From Pedobacter frigiditerrae (lineage in GTDB: Bacteria; Bacteroidota; Bacteroidia; Sphingobacteriales; Sphingobacteriaceae), in the NCBI RefSeq assembly GCF_004331645.1, contig NZ_SJSK01000001.1, positions 124,001 through 188,000 on the forward strand: a stretch of DNA of 64,000 nt, in the 5' to 3' direction. The position numbers and the translations under genes were made by a program. Shown here in pieces: positions 43,044 through 51,910 of the stretch; position 1 is the stretch's first letter, and each line of letters opens with the position of its first letter. Under the pieces are notes generated by a model. It searched no databases. It was not told the origin of the DNA and saw only the letters and a program-made list of their open reading frames with translations.

Positions 43044-44121
43044 CTAACTAAACTCCATCAAATAGGCTTTCAAGAAATCATTAATATCTCCATCTAAAAC
43101 TGCTTGTGGATTTGAAGTTTGAAAATTAGTCCTATGGTCTTTTACTCTTCTATCATCTAACACGTAACTTCTAATTTGCGAACCCCATTCAATTTTCTTT
43201 TTAGAGCCTTCAATCAATGCTGTTTCTTCATCGCGTTTGCGCTGTTCTATTTCGTAAAGTTGAGATTTCAGTAAGCGTAATGCATTTTCCTTATTCTGCA
43301 ACTGCGACCTTGATTCTTGGTTTTTAATAATAATACCAGAAGGTTTGTGGTATAAACGAACAGCCGTTTCCACTTTGTTTACGTTTTGTCCACCTGCACC
43401 GCCTGCTCTAAAAGTTTCAAACTCCACATCTGCAGGGTTAATGTCTATATTAATGGTATCATCAACTAATGGATAAACATACACTGATGCAAAAGAAGTG
43501 TGTCTACGAGCATTAGAATCGAAGGGCGAAATCCTTACCAAACGATGTACCCCATTTTCTCCTTTGAGGTAGCCATAAGCAAACTCGCCAGCAATTTCTA
43601 TCGTTACCGACTTAATGCCTGCAACCTCGCCCTCGTTATAATCTTGTTCTGTTACTTTGTAGCCATTTTTCTCTGCCCACATCAAGTACATCCGCATTAA
43701 CATGTAAGCCCAATCGCAGCTTTCTGTTCCGCCTGCACCAGCAGTAATTTGAACTACAGCATTTAAAGAGTCTTGCTTGGTTTTGAGCATATTTTTCAGC
43801 TCCAAGTCTTCAACTTCCTTTAAACTTAAATCAAATTGTTCTTGTAATTCTTGCTCTGTGGCATCGCCATTCTGGAAAAAGTCAAATAGCACTTCAGCAT
43901 CTTCTACAGCGGCATTGGCTTTTTGCCAGCCATCTGTCCATATTTTTTTAGCATTAATTGCTGCAATATGTTTTTCTGCTTTTTTGGGATCGTCCCAAAA
44001 ATTTGGTTGCAAGGTAAGTTCTTGCTCAATACGAATATCTTCTAGTTTCTCTTCAACGTCAAAGATACCTCCTCAGCGACGTTACCCTGTCCCTTAAATC
44101 CTGTACTTGTTCTTTAGTCAT
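43044..44121 (-). CDS. prfB: Peptide chain release factor 2 (programmed frameshift)
   Basis: RF2 is encoded in two frames. From the ATG at 44121 twenty codons run to an in-frame TGA at 44061-44059; the ribosome must slip +1 on CTT-T to continue with GAC. The joined protein is 358 residues. Domain 2 has the TGA/TAA-recognising tripeptide in [11 protein letters not shown] (SPF), and domain 3 the GGQ catalytic loop in [19 protein letters not shown]. It frees finished proteins at UGA and UAA. Low RF2 makes slippage more frequent, so it regulates its own synthesis. A TATATTTG box lies 5 nt before the ATG. Confidence 0.97.
44058..44073 (-). promoter_or_regulatory. RF2 autoregulatory frameshift site
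   Basis: On the minus strand AGGAGG (44073-44068), a TAT codon, then CTT-TGA-C. The internal Shine-Dalgarno-like sequence sits 3 nt before the slippery CTT, the same layout as the E. coli prfB site. Skipping the T at 44061 restores the RF2 frame. Confidence 0.97.
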
Positions 44122-44126
44122 AATGG

Positions 44127-44134
44127 CAAATATA
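44127..44134 (-). promoter_or_regulatory. -7 box TATATTTG, leaderless arrangement
   Basis: Exact TAnnTTTG on the minus strand with 5 nt to the prfB ATG at 44121. The arrangement matches those before 12258, 14989 and 40861. Confidence 0.5.
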
Positions 44135-44179
44135 TAAAATGGTTTTGAGCATGGCGATAGGCATTTTGCGTCATACTTA

Positions 44180-45484
44180 CTATTTCTTCATTGACATATA
44201 ATCTAGTGTCAAATTACATAAGGCTTTTACCCCTAATGTAAATCCACTTTCATCTAAAAAGAAATCTGGTGTATGATGCGATGGTGCTTTTAAAGGATCT
44301 TGGTCTTTTGGCATTCCGCCCAAGAAGAAAAACAAACCAGGTACTTTTTCTTGATAAAAGGAGAAATCTTCGGCACCAGTAACGGGAGCTTTTAATTTTA
44401 CATTGGCAGCACCGGCTGTAGATTGTAAACTTGGCAGCATCTTTTCGGTTAAGGCAATGTCATTAAACGTTACAGGATAATGTGCACTGTAAGGAATAAG
44501 TACTTCGACTTTTGCCCCTGCTGCCTCACCTGTTTTTACAGCAATCATTTTAATGCGTTCGATGAACATTTTTTCATCCTCGGGTGTAAAGTTTCTAACT
44601 GTACCTAGCATTTCCACCTTCTCAGGAATAATATTAGACCGAACCCCACCTTGTATAGAACCAATGGTTACAACCCCAGGGTTTTCAGTAACATTTAAGT
44701 TTCTGCTTACAATAGTTTGCAGACTATTTATGATTTGTGCCGAAACCACAATTGGATCTACACTGCTCCAAGGATAAGCCCCATGTGCCTGTTTACCTGT
44801 AACTGTAATCTTCATATCGTTAACAGCTGCCATTGTACCACCCGGCCGGTATGTAATTTGACCAACAGGCGTTTGAGAATTGATATGCAGACCAAAAACA
44901 ACATCTACTTTGGGGTTTTGTAAAACACCTTCTTTAACCATTAACTCTGCCCCACCTTCTTCGCCAAATGGCGCCCCTTCTTCTGCAGGTTGAAAAATGA
45001 ACTTAACAGTTCCTGCAATGTCTTTTTTCATTCCTGCCAATACCTCGGCTACCCCAATTAAAATCGCTATGTGACTATCATGACCACAGGCATGCATTAC
45101 ACCCACTTCTTGTCCGTTGTATGTTGTTTTAACTTTAGAGGCAAAAGGCAATGGCTGCCTTTCTGTTACTGGCAAGGCATCCATATCTGCTCTTAAAGCT
45201 ACAACTGGGCCAGGTTTGCTACCAACTAAAACGCCTACCACTCCTGTTTTAGCAACTCCTGTTTTAACTTCTATTCCTAGGCTTTTTAAATGTTTAGCTA
45301 TAATTTCCGCTGTGCGTACTTCGTTATTTCCTAATTCTGGATGTTCGTGAAAATCTCTTCGCCAATTGATTACTTTTTCAGTTAGAGCATCAGCACGTTT
45401 ACTTACCTCCGCTTTCTGAGGATTATTTTGAGCGCTCAGTAATAATGGAGAAGCTAAGAAAGCTAAAAGAAGAGACGTTTTCAT
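44180..45484 (-). CDS. M20 family amidohydrolase, secreted
   Basis: The ATG at 45484 starts a signal peptide (MKTSLLLAFLASPLLLSAQ); the ATG at 45541 lies in a terminator hairpin. The 434-residue protein is an M20D-type amidohydrolase (hippurate/indole-acetyl-amino-acid hydrolase-like): metal ligands in GVMHACGHDSH, QPAEEG with the catalytic Glu, VFGLHINSQTPVG, and VTGAEDFSFY near the end. It should hydrolyse N-acyl amino acids or small peptides outside the cytoplasm, with two metal ions. A cytoplasmic paralogue is encoded at 59324-60505. The prfB start is 58 bp downstream. Confidence 0.92.
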   Translation of the reverse strand: MKTSLLLAFLASPLLLSAQNNPQKAEVSKRADALTEKVINWRRDFHEHPELGNNEVRTAEIIAKHLKSLGIEVKTGVAKTGVVGVLVGSKPGPVVALRADMDALPVTERQPLPFASKVKTTYNGQEVGVMHACGHDSHIAILIGVAEVLAGMKKDIAGTVKFIFQPAEEGAPFGEEGGAELMVKEGVLQNPKVDVVFGLHINSQTPVGQITYRPGGTMAAVNDMKITVTGKQAHGAYPWSSVDPIVVSAQIINSLQTIVSRNLNVTENPGVVTIGSIQGGVRSNIIPEKVEMLGTVRNFTPEDEKMFIERIKMIAVKTGEAAGAKVEVLIPYSAHYPVTFNDIALTEKMLPSLQSTAGAANVKLKAPVTGAEDFSFYQEKVPGLFFFLGGMPKDQDPLKAPSHHTPDFFLDESGFTLGVKALCNLTLDYMSMKK

Positions 45485-45524
45485 AAAAATTGGGATTATT
45501 AAGGCAAGATAAATAAAAGCCAAT

Positions 45525-45557
45525 AAAAAAGCCGAATTCATTTACAATGAATTCGGC
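45525..45557 (-). terminator. Rho-independent terminator of DUF937-like gene
   Basis: Perfect 10 bp stem GCCGAATTCA / TGAATTCGGC with a 7-base loop, followed on the minus strand by six T residues. It ends the gene at 45578-46090. Confidence 0.9.
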
Positions 45558-45577
45558 TACTCTAAATATTTAGTTAC

Positions 45578-46090
45578 TTAATTGAACAAACCCTTCAATT
45601 TATCTAACACGCCACCGCCTGCTGGCTGACCTGCTTGAGCTTGACCACCACCATTAAACATACTCATTACATCAGTTAAATCAAATTTGCCATCGGCACC
45701 ACCAGCAAACTTGCCTAACATATCTTGAATATTAAATGAGCTATCATTTGGATCGTTGGTTTTATTAACCAATTTACCCATGATAACCGGAATTAATGAT
45801 GCTCCAATAGATTTTGCCATTTCTGCATTAATGCCAAAACCAGCCAATTTATCTGTAAAGCTTGAGGTAGCTTCCTGTACTACTGGATTTGCTTGAACAG
45901 CATCTGGTTTATTAAAAACATCTGCTAATTGAGAGATTTTTCCAGTACTGATTTGTTCTTTTAAAGTATCAAAAATTGATCCTGAGGCTGCTTGAATTGC
46001 AGCTTCATTGTGTTCGTTTGGCACTTGACCATTATTTACAATTAGTTCTTGCGCATTATCCCTTACAAGTTGTTCCAGATTTTCTAGCAT
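45578..46090 (-). CDS. DUF937-like small protein
   Basis: A 170-residue soluble protein without signal peptide. Helical segments [35 protein letters not shown] and [20 protein letters not shown], and a glycine-rich tail ([15 protein letters not shown]) ending LDKLKGLF, fit DUF937/YidB-like proteins. Their function is unknown; some are related to cell envelope homeostasis. The gene is transcribed away from pgi with 57 bp between the starts, so the two may share a control region. A strong terminator follows. Confidence 0.65.
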   Translation of the reverse strand: MLENLEQLVRDNAQELIVNNGQVPNEHNEAAIQAASGSIFDTLKEQISTGKISQLADVFNKPDAVQANPVVQEATSSFTDKLAGFGINAEMAKSIGASLIPVIMGKLVNKTNDPNDSSFNIQDMLGKFAGGADGKFDLTDVMSMFNGGGQAQAGQPAGGGVLDKLKGLFN

Positions 46091-46147
46091 GATATTTGGT
46101 TTAAGTTATTTACTATTTACTATTTTTACGTAACTAAACAGTCAATT

Positions 46148-47794
46148 ATGCTTCCAAAAATAGATTTTACCACAACAACTGCGTATAAATACCTAGCAGA
46201 TCACTTTATAACTATCAATGAAACTAGCCTAAAGGATTTATTTACCCAAGATGGGGAACGTTTCGAAAAATTCTCCATTTTATTTGAGGATATTTTAATC
46301 GACTTTTCTAAAAATAGGATTAACGACACTACACTTGCCTTACTTATTCAGTTGGCTAATGAGTGTAAGTTAGACGAAGCCATAAAGGCGATGTATGGCG
46401 GTGATAAAATCAACCAAACTGAGGATAGACAAGTTTTACACATCGCCCTGCGTAACCAAGGTAATAAAGCAATTTTAGTTGATGGTAAAGATGTAATGCC
46501 AGATGTAAACGCTGTTTTGTCCAAAATGGAAAAATTTAGCAACGCTATCATTTCTGAAGATTGGAAAGGTTATACTGGCAAAGCAATTACAGATATCGTA
46601 AACATAGGTATTGGAGGTTCAGATTTAGGTCCGGTAATGGTAACGGAAGCTTTGAAAGCTTACAAAACCAGGTTAAACTTACATTTTGTTTCTAATATAG
46701 ATGGAACGCATTTAGCGGAAACATTAAAAGGAGTCCACCCAGAAACGACTTTATTTTTAGTAGCCTCTAAAACATTTACTACTCAAGAAACTATGACCAA
46801 TGCACACAGTGCAAGAGAATGGTTCTTAAATAGTGGCGCAAAAACTGAAGATATTGCTAAACATTTTGCGGCACTTTCTACAAATGCAAAAGATGTATCG
46901 GCTTTTGGTATTGATACCGAAAATATGTTTGAATTTTGGGATTGGGTTGGAGGTCGATATTCTCTATGGAGTGCTATCGGTTTGTCAATTTCATTAGGCA
47001 TTGGCTTTGATAATTTTAAACAATTGTTAGCTGGTGCACACGCAAGTGATGAACATTTCCAGAACACTCCTCTTGAACAAAATGTTCCTGTAATTTTAGG
47101 CTTATTAGGCATTTGGTACATCAACTTTTTTGGTGCAGAAACACAAGCAATTTTACCTTACGATCAATATATGCATCGCTTTGCGGCCTACTTCCAACAG
47201 GGAGACATGGAAAGCAATGGTAAACACGTAGACAGAAACGGAAATGTTGTTGATTATGAAACTGGGCCTGTTATTTGGGGTGAGCCAGGAACTAACGGGC
47301 AACATGCGTTTTATCAATTAATTCATCAAGGAACAAAATTAATTCCTTGTGATTTCATAGCTCCTGCACAAACTTTAAATCCTTTGGGAGATCATCACCC
47401 TATTTTGTTGTCTAATTATTTTGCTCAAACTGAAGCTTTAATGAATGGAAAAAGCCAAGAGGAAGTAGAAGAAGAATTAAAAAAAGCTGGAAAGTCTGAA
47501 AGTGAGATAAAGGAATTGGCACCGTTTAAAGTATTTGATGGCAATAGACCAACCAATTCTATTTTATTGAAAAAGGTAACTCCATACTCTTTAGGAACCC
47601 TGATTGCTTTATATGAGCACAAAATATTTGTACAAGGCATTATCTGGAACATTTTTAGCTTTGACCAGTGGGGAGTTGAGTTAGGCAAGCAATTGGCTCA
47701 AAAAATACAACCAGAGTTAAAAGATGATGCAGAAGTTACCTCTCATGATTCTTCTACAAATGGATTGATTAATCAATATAAGAGCTGGAGGTAA
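46148..47794 (+). CDS. pgi: Glucose-6-phosphate isomerase
   Basis: A full-length 548-residue enzyme. Signatures are [31 protein letters not shown] (phosphate binding), [17 protein letters not shown] (PGI signature 1 with the catalytic region), [18 protein letters not shown] and the late [23 protein letters not shown] (signature 2, with catalytic Lys toward the end). It interconverts glucose 6-phosphate and fructose 6-phosphate in glycolysis and gluconeogenesis in the cytoplasm. It stands alone, followed by a strong terminator. Confidence 0.97.
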   Translation: MLPKIDFTTTTAYKYLADHFITINETSLKDLFTQDGERFEKFSILFEDILIDFSKNRINDTTLALLIQLANECKLDEAIKAMYGGDKINQTEDRQVLHIALRNQGNKAILVDGKDVMPDVNAVLSKMEKFSNAIISEDWKGYTGKAITDIVNIGIGGSDLGPVMVTEALKAYKTRLNLHFVSNIDGTHLAETLKGVHPETTLFLVASKTFTTQETMTNAHSAREWFLNSGAKTEDIAKHFAALSTNAKDVSAFGIDTENMFEFWDWVGGRYSLWSAIGLSISLGIGFDNFKQLLAGAHASDEHFQNTPLEQNVPVILGLLGIWYINFFGAETQAILPYDQYMHRFAAYFQQGDMESNGKHVDRNGNVVDYETGPVIWGEPGTNGQHAFYQLIHQGTKLIPCDFIAPAQTLNPLGDHHPILLSNYFAQTEALMNGKSQEEVEEELKKAGKSESEIKELAPFKVFDGNRPTNSILLKKVTPYSLGTLIALYEHKIFVQGIIWNIFSFDQWGVELGKQLAQKIQPELKDDAEVTSHDSSTNGLINQYKSWR

Positions 47795-47884
47795 TTTTAG
47801 ATAACTGTTGAGTCGTTTAGTTGTTTTTTGTTAATCAATTCAACTCAACAGCTTAACAACTGTACAGCTCAACAAATTTAAGAG

Positions 47885-47926
47885 TCGCCATTTAGTTGAT
47901 TTTATTCAATTGAATGGCGATTTTTC
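47885..47926 (+). terminator. Rho-independent terminator of pgi
   Basis: Stem TCGCCATT with AGTTGA on one side and TCAATT with AATGGCGA on the other, followed by TTTTTC. It lies 90 bp after the pgi stop; the intervening bases are low-complexity CAACTCAAC repeats. Confidence 0.75.
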
Positions 47927-48027
47927 TTTATATGAAATTTTTATTCATAAATTTCTTTATAATCTAGCAACCTTTCTTAAAAAACTGGCGTAACTGCAAA
48001 TATTAAACAACCTTAATTGAACATATT

Positions 48028-48579
48028 TTGCTAACACCCGAACTAATCAATGGCTGTATCAATAAAGACAGAAGGAGTCAGAAAGACCTCTATCGGCTTT
48101 ATTATGGTTACTCGATGCGAATATGTTTACGCTATGCAAAAAACAAAGATGAAGCGGTTGAGATGGTTAATGATGGATTCATGAAGGTATTTATGAATAT
48201 GAGCAAATACGACAATCAACGCTCATTTAATGCTTGGTTAAGCACCATTATGATTAATACATCAATTGATTGTTACAGAAGTAGAATTAGAAAGATAGAA
48301 ATGGAAGAGCTAAATGCTAAGCACGAGGTGGAAGATAGTGAGAACATTCTTTCCCATTTAAATTATGAGGACCTCATTAAGCTGGTTCAAAAACTCTCAT
48401 ATGCTTACAGAACAGTTTTTAATCTATTTGCAATTGATGGTTTTTCTCATGAAGAGATTTCAGAAATGTTATCAATTTCTGTTGGCACCTCTAAATCAAA
48501 CTTATTTAAGGCTAGGGAAAATTTAAAAAAGATGTTAACTGAAACACCAAACCCAAGCCTACAAAAAATTAACTATTAA
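48028..48579 (+). CDS. ECF-type RNA polymerase sigma factor
   Basis: A 183-residue extracytoplasmic-function sigma factor. Region 2 is seen in LYRLYYGYSMRICLRYAKNKDEAVEMVNDGFMKVFMNM, region 4 in AYRTVFNLFAIDGFSHEEISEMLSISVGTSKSNLFKARENLKK with its helix-turn-helix. The start appears to be TTG at 48028: an in-frame stop lies 24 bp upstream and there is no ATG until well inside region 2. A weak start would keep the level low. The next gene begins 1 bp after the stop and encodes a likely anti-sigma protein, so this is probably the regulator of the following operon. Confidence 0.9.
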   Translation: MLTPELINGCINKDRRSQKDLYRLYYGYSMRICLRYAKNKDEAVEMVNDGFMKVFMNMSKYDNQRSFNAWLSTIMINTSIDCYRSRIRKIEMEELNAKHEVEDSENILSHLNYEDLIKLVQKLSYAYRTVFNLFAIDGFSHEEISEMLSISVGTSKSNLFKARENLKKMLTETPNPSLQKINY

Positions 48580-48580
48580 A

Positions 48581-49786
48581 ATGAAAGAATTGAACGATAT
48601 AGACTTTGATAAAGCCTTTAAAACTAGGATAACTGAAGAGTTACCCGAGTTTGAGGAAGAATCATGGTTAAAGATGGAGACGAAACTACGCAAAAGGGAG
48701 CGACTTATTTATTATAGATATGCGAGTATTCTATTGCTGCTACTTTCATTTGGAATGGGTTTCTATTTATTGAATAAAGACAGTAAAAACAAAGTTGACA
48801 CCATCGTTTCTGAAAAACCAGCCGTTGAGCAGCCTAAAAATATCGTGAATGATCTTAATCCATTAAGTAAATCTGAAGAGTTAGAAATTACTCAGCATAA
48901 TAAAAAAGCAAACAATAATTCTTATCAAACACTAAAAAATCAATCATTGAGTGTTAATCCAATTGATGGTGCTCCTGTTAAAAACGAAAAATTCACACCA
49001 ATTGAAAGTGTGATAGTCCAAAACTCATCAAATAGTAACGCTACAAAAAAGCAAGATATAACAACTGGAATACAACAACCAGCTAATCAAATTCTACAAA
49101 ATGTAATTGCCAATTCTACTACTAATGTAGATAAAATCGATACGCCATTAACCAAATCAAAAACAGAGTTAACTATAAAAGGAAAAAAGAAAATACCTAT
49201 TAGTGTAGCTATCGTAGCGGGTCCAGATTTCAGCTCTACTAGTTCTCTAATTGGTGGCAAAACGGGAGTAAGCATTGGTGCTACGGTTGCTGTGGGTATA
49301 ACGAAGAAATTAAGCATACAAACTGGAATAAGCTTTGGCAGTAAAAATTATTCTAGCAGTGCATATGATTATGTATTTTCTAATCCAAATGCTAATAAAG
49401 CTAATTTCTCGGGAATAGAAGCTGCTTGTGAGGTGGTAGAGATTCCTTTGAGAGCATCATATAACATTAGTGAAAACCAGAAAAGAAGCATTGAATTGAA
49501 TGCTGGTCTTTCAAGCTATTTAATGATAAAAGAGAATTATGTTTTTAAGTACAATAAAGAATTAAATAGAGCAGATAGAATTACTGATGTGGCCAATGCC
49601 AATCAACATTACTTAAGTGTGGTAGAGTTATCTGCAACTTATAATATCAAGCTAAAAAACAAAAAAATCGCCTTCGGTATCGAACCTTATGTTAAAATTC
49701 CAATATCGGGAATTGGTGAAGGAAACGTGCCTTTAAAGTCTAGTGGTGTATCCTTAAAACTGCGTTATGATTTCAATAAAAACTAA
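48581..49786 (+). CDS. Anti-sigma-like protein fused to beta-barrel domain
   Basis: A 401-residue protein of unusual plan. Residues 1-45 are charged and cytoplasmic (FDKAFKTRITEELPEFEEESWLKMETKL), followed by one membrane helix (about 46-64), a long Asn/Ser/Lys-rich periplasmic stretch (about 65-205) and a C-terminal set of strands (about 206-401) like a small outer-membrane barrel: VAIVAGPDFSS, VGITKKLSIQTGISFGS, VEIPLRASYNIS, IAFGIEPYVKIP and KLRYDFN. It directly follows the sigma factor, the position of an anti-sigma factor. It could link the outer membrane to the sigma factor. Alternatively the strands form a soluble domain. Confidence 0.7.
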   Translation: MKELNDIDFDKAFKTRITEELPEFEEESWLKMETKLRKRERLIYYRYASILLLLLSFGMGFYLLNKDSKNKVDTIVSEKPAVEQPKNIVNDLNPLSKSEELEITQHNKKANNNSYQTLKNQSLSVNPIDGAPVKNEKFTPIESVIVQNSSNSNATKKQDITTGIQQPANQILQNVIANSTTNVDKIDTPLTKSKTELTIKGKKKIPISVAIVAGPDFSSTSSLIGGKTGVSIGATVAVGITKKLSIQTGISFGSKNYSSSAYDYVFSNPNANKANFSGIEAACEVVEIPLRASYNISENQKRSIELNAGLSSYLMIKENYVFKYNKELNRADRITDVANANQHYLSVVELSATYNIKLKNKKIAFGIEPYVKIPISGIGEGNVPLKSSGVSLKLRYDFNKN

Positions 49787-50327
49787 GTCTCTGATTTTAT
49801 TTCTGCTAGCCTTTAGCTGTGCAACTTCCACAAATGCGCAAACATTTATAGGAAAGAACATCAAGGTTAACATTTTCTCATCAACACCTGTTGAAGATAT
49901 TAAAGCGGCTAGTTCTAGTGGAACAGCGGTGCTAATTGCTCAAAAGCAAGAGCTTGCCATACAGGTAAACATAAAAAGTTTGGAATTTGATAAAAAGTTA
50001 ATGCAAGAGCACTTCAATGAAAATTATATGGAAAGTGATAAATACCCTGTTGCTAAGTTTAAAGGAATTATAAGTCCAAAAATCGATTGGACAAAAGATG
50101 GCGAGTACAATGTTACGGCAAAAGGGACATTAAGTGTACACGGAGTAGACCAACCTAGAAACATAATAGGAAAAATAACCATCAAAAATGGAGCTGTTAA
50201 TTTATTCTCAACTTTTGATGTGGCTTGTGCCGCCCATCAAATTAAAATACCAAGTTTAGTTTTTACCAAAATAGCAGAAGTAATTAAGGTAACAATACAA
50301 GGAACATTAACCCCTCTAAATAAATGA
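49767..50327 (+). CDS. YceI family protein
   Basis: A 186-residue exported protein with signal peptide (cleaved after TNAQ). The lipocalin-like YceI barrel is shown by LAIQVNIKSLEFDKKLMQEHFNENYMESDKYPVAKFKG, then GEYNVTAKGTLSVHGVDQPRNI and the C-terminal IKIPSLVFTKIAEVIKVTIQG. Family members bind long isoprenoid chains such as ubiquinone precursors in the periplasm. Here it overlaps the previous gene by 20 bp and the next by 4 bp (ATGA), so it is translated with them. A link to quinone or electron transport, given the Rieske gene nearby, is inference. Confidence 0.93.
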   Translation: MISIKTKSLILFLLAFSCATSTNAQTFIGKNIKVNIFSSTPVEDIKAASSSGTAVLIAQKQELAIQVNIKSLEFDKKLMQEHFNENYMESDKYPVAKFKGIISPKIDWTKDGEYNVTAKGTLSVHGVDQPRNIIGKITIKNGAVNLFSTFDVACAAHQIKIPSLVFTKIAEVIKVTIQGTLTPLNK

Positions 50328-51277
50328 CCATGAACAAATCGAAATTATTTATTTATCTCTTTTTAGTTTTGCTGTTTTTAGTGGTAAGAGCAAGTGCTCA
50401 GTCTGCAGACTCATTGCTAAACACACTTGATAGCTCTAAAAAAATTAACAAGGTTGAGTCAACTTTTAAAGCTACTCACATTGTATTGTCTCATTCTACT
50501 GAAACCCAAAAAAAACACGATTTAGATTTAAGAATCCGTCATCATTTTGGAGACATTGGAGGTGAATTTGGAAGTGCACATACACTTTATGGATTAGATG
50601 TAGCTACAGACTTATTTATTGGATTAGATTATGGCGTTAGTGATAAACTAACAATTGGCATTGGTAGGAGTAAACATGATGAGCTTTTTGACTTATACAT
50701 TAAACAAAAATTAATACAGCAACAAAAAGATAGTGGATTACCCTTTAATTTGACATTTTTAGCTCAAGTAGGCTTGGTGGCTCGAGCACCTTTTGCAACT
50801 ACAGAGTTTGCCAATTATGCAGACCGATTAACTTATTTAATTCAACCCATTATCTCAAGAAAGTTTTCATCTAGGGTTTCATTGCAAGTTATGCCTTCTT
50901 ACTTAATTCGCTCGGTAAGTGCTGATCCTAATGACCCAAATAATTTATTTTCTGTCGGTTTTGCCGGAAGATTTAAGCTCACAAAACGACTTTCATTTGT
51001 AGCAGATTACACCTTGATTAATGGACTCTCAAGAAAGGATAACTTAACTACTCCTTTATACAATCCACTAGGTGTAGGCTTAGAAATTGAAACTGGTGGA
51101 CATATTTTCTCACTCAATTTTATGAACTCAGAGTTTATAACTGAAAATAATTTCATAGCTAATACCAAAAAATCATGGACCGATGGTGGGGTCCGTTTTG
51201 GCTTCACCATATCCAGAAATTTCAGCTTATTCAAATCCAAGAACAAGGATCCTAATACAAAATCAACTATTTACTAA
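50324..51277 (+). CDS. DUF5777-type outer-membrane beta-barrel protein
   Basis: A 317-residue protein with signal peptide (ends ASAQ). The mature part has the pattern of amphipathic strands of an outer-membrane barrel and the DUF5777 blocks HDLDLRIRHHFGDIGGEFGSAHTLYGLDVATDLFIGLDYGVSDKLTIGIGRSK and FSLNFMNSEFITENNFI. DUF5777 proteins are often encoded with YceI and cytochrome or Rieske genes in Bacteroidota. Overlap ATGA with yceI indicates translational coupling. The function, possibly a pore or a scaffold in the outer membrane, is unknown. Confidence 0.75.
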   Translation: MTMNKSKLFIYLFLVLLFLVVRASAQSADSLLNTLDSSKKINKVESTFKATHIVLSHSTETQKKHDLDLRIRHHFGDIGGEFGSAHTLYGLDVATDLFIGLDYGVSDKLTIGIGRSKHDELFDLYIKQKLIQQQKDSGLPFNLTFLAQVGLVARAPFATTEFANYADRLTYLIQPIISRKFSSRVSLQVMPSYLIRSVSADPNDPNNLFSVGFAGRFKLTKRLSFVADYTLINGLSRKDNLTTPLYNPLGVGLEIETGGHIFSLNFMNSEFITENNFIANTKKSWTDGGVRFGFTISRNFSLFKSKNKDPNTKSTIY

Positions 51278-51290
51278 AAACTAAAATTTT

Positions 51291-51755
51291 ATGGAACGTA
51301 ATGAATTTATCAAGTCGTTAGGACTTGGGATTGCATTGGTATGCACTGGAAGTTGTATGACTGGATGCGGAAGTAAAGGTGATGACCCTACTCCTTCACC
51401 TGGTGGTGGTGGTGGCGGAGGTGGAGGCAGCGCTGGCACAAAGGTTAATGTAGACTTAGGTTCTCAATTATTAACGGTAGGTGCATTTCTAGCGTCTGGT
51501 GGTGTTTTATTTATTAGAACTGCAACTGGCAATGCGGCAAGCTCATTTGTTGCCACGCAAGCTTCATGCCCGCATCAAGGAGGCGCTCTTAACTGGGTAC
51601 AGGCTAGCAATGTTATACAGTGCAGTTTACACAGTTCTAAGTATACAACTACTGGGAGCATTGTAGCGCAGCCCAATGATGGAGGCACTACTTCAGCATT
51701 AAAGGTATATGCATTAGCTGTATCTGGAACCACGCTAACTGCAACAATTTCATAG
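51291..51755 (+). CDS. Rieske [2Fe-2S] lipoprotein
   Basis: A 154-residue lipoprotein (lipobox TGC, lipidated Cys near 26) with a poly-Gly linker (nine Gly, about 38-46) and a small Rieske domain. Cluster ligands are complete: C93 and H95 in CPHQG, C111 and H114 in CSLHSSKY. It should carry electrons at about the potential of Rieske proteins in the periplasm, tethered to a membrane by lipid and a flexible arm. It closes the sigma/YceI/DUF5777 operon, 13 bp after DUF5777, with a terminator behind. Its electron partner is unknown; there is no cytochrome b nearby, so it is not part of a bc1 complex. Confidence 0.92.
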   Translation: MERNEFIKSLGLGIALVCTGSCMTGCGSKGDDPTPSPGGGGGGGGGSAGTKVNVDLGSQLLTVGAFLASGGVLFIRTATGNAASSFVATQASCPHQGGALNWVQASNVIQCSLHSSKYTTTGSIVAQPNDGGTTSALKVYALAVSGTTLTATIS

Positions 51756-51760
51756 TTTGG

Positions 51761-51806
51761 AGGTTAATCTGCGAGGATGTTATTTCTTGTAGATTAACCT
51801 TTTTTT
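51761..51806 (+). terminator. Rho-independent terminator after the Rieske gene
   Basis: Perfect 10 bp stem AGGTTAATCT / AGATTAACCT around a 20-base loop, followed by six T residues. It ends the sigma factor operon. Confidence 0.9.
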
Positions 51807-51910
51807 AATTTCATTTATGGATTCCGATTTATTTTATAATCATTAGTGAAAGTCAACGTTTTAGTTAAAAATTAATTGGCTATATTGTTAATCATTATAT
51901 CATTCATTTT

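Noticed and set aside
44058..44062. Frameshift as a sequencing error or pseudogene in prfB
   Set aside because: The TGA with AGGAGG three bases before CTT is the well-known programmed site of RF2, not decay.
43777..44097. 106-codon frame opposite prfB
   Set aside because: Low-complexity Ser/Phe-rich translation antisense to the RF2 N-terminal domain, including the frameshift site.
45485..45541. N-terminal extension of the secreted M20 peptidase
   Set aside because: The ATG at 45541 lies in the loop of a terminator hairpin; the signal peptide starts at 45484.
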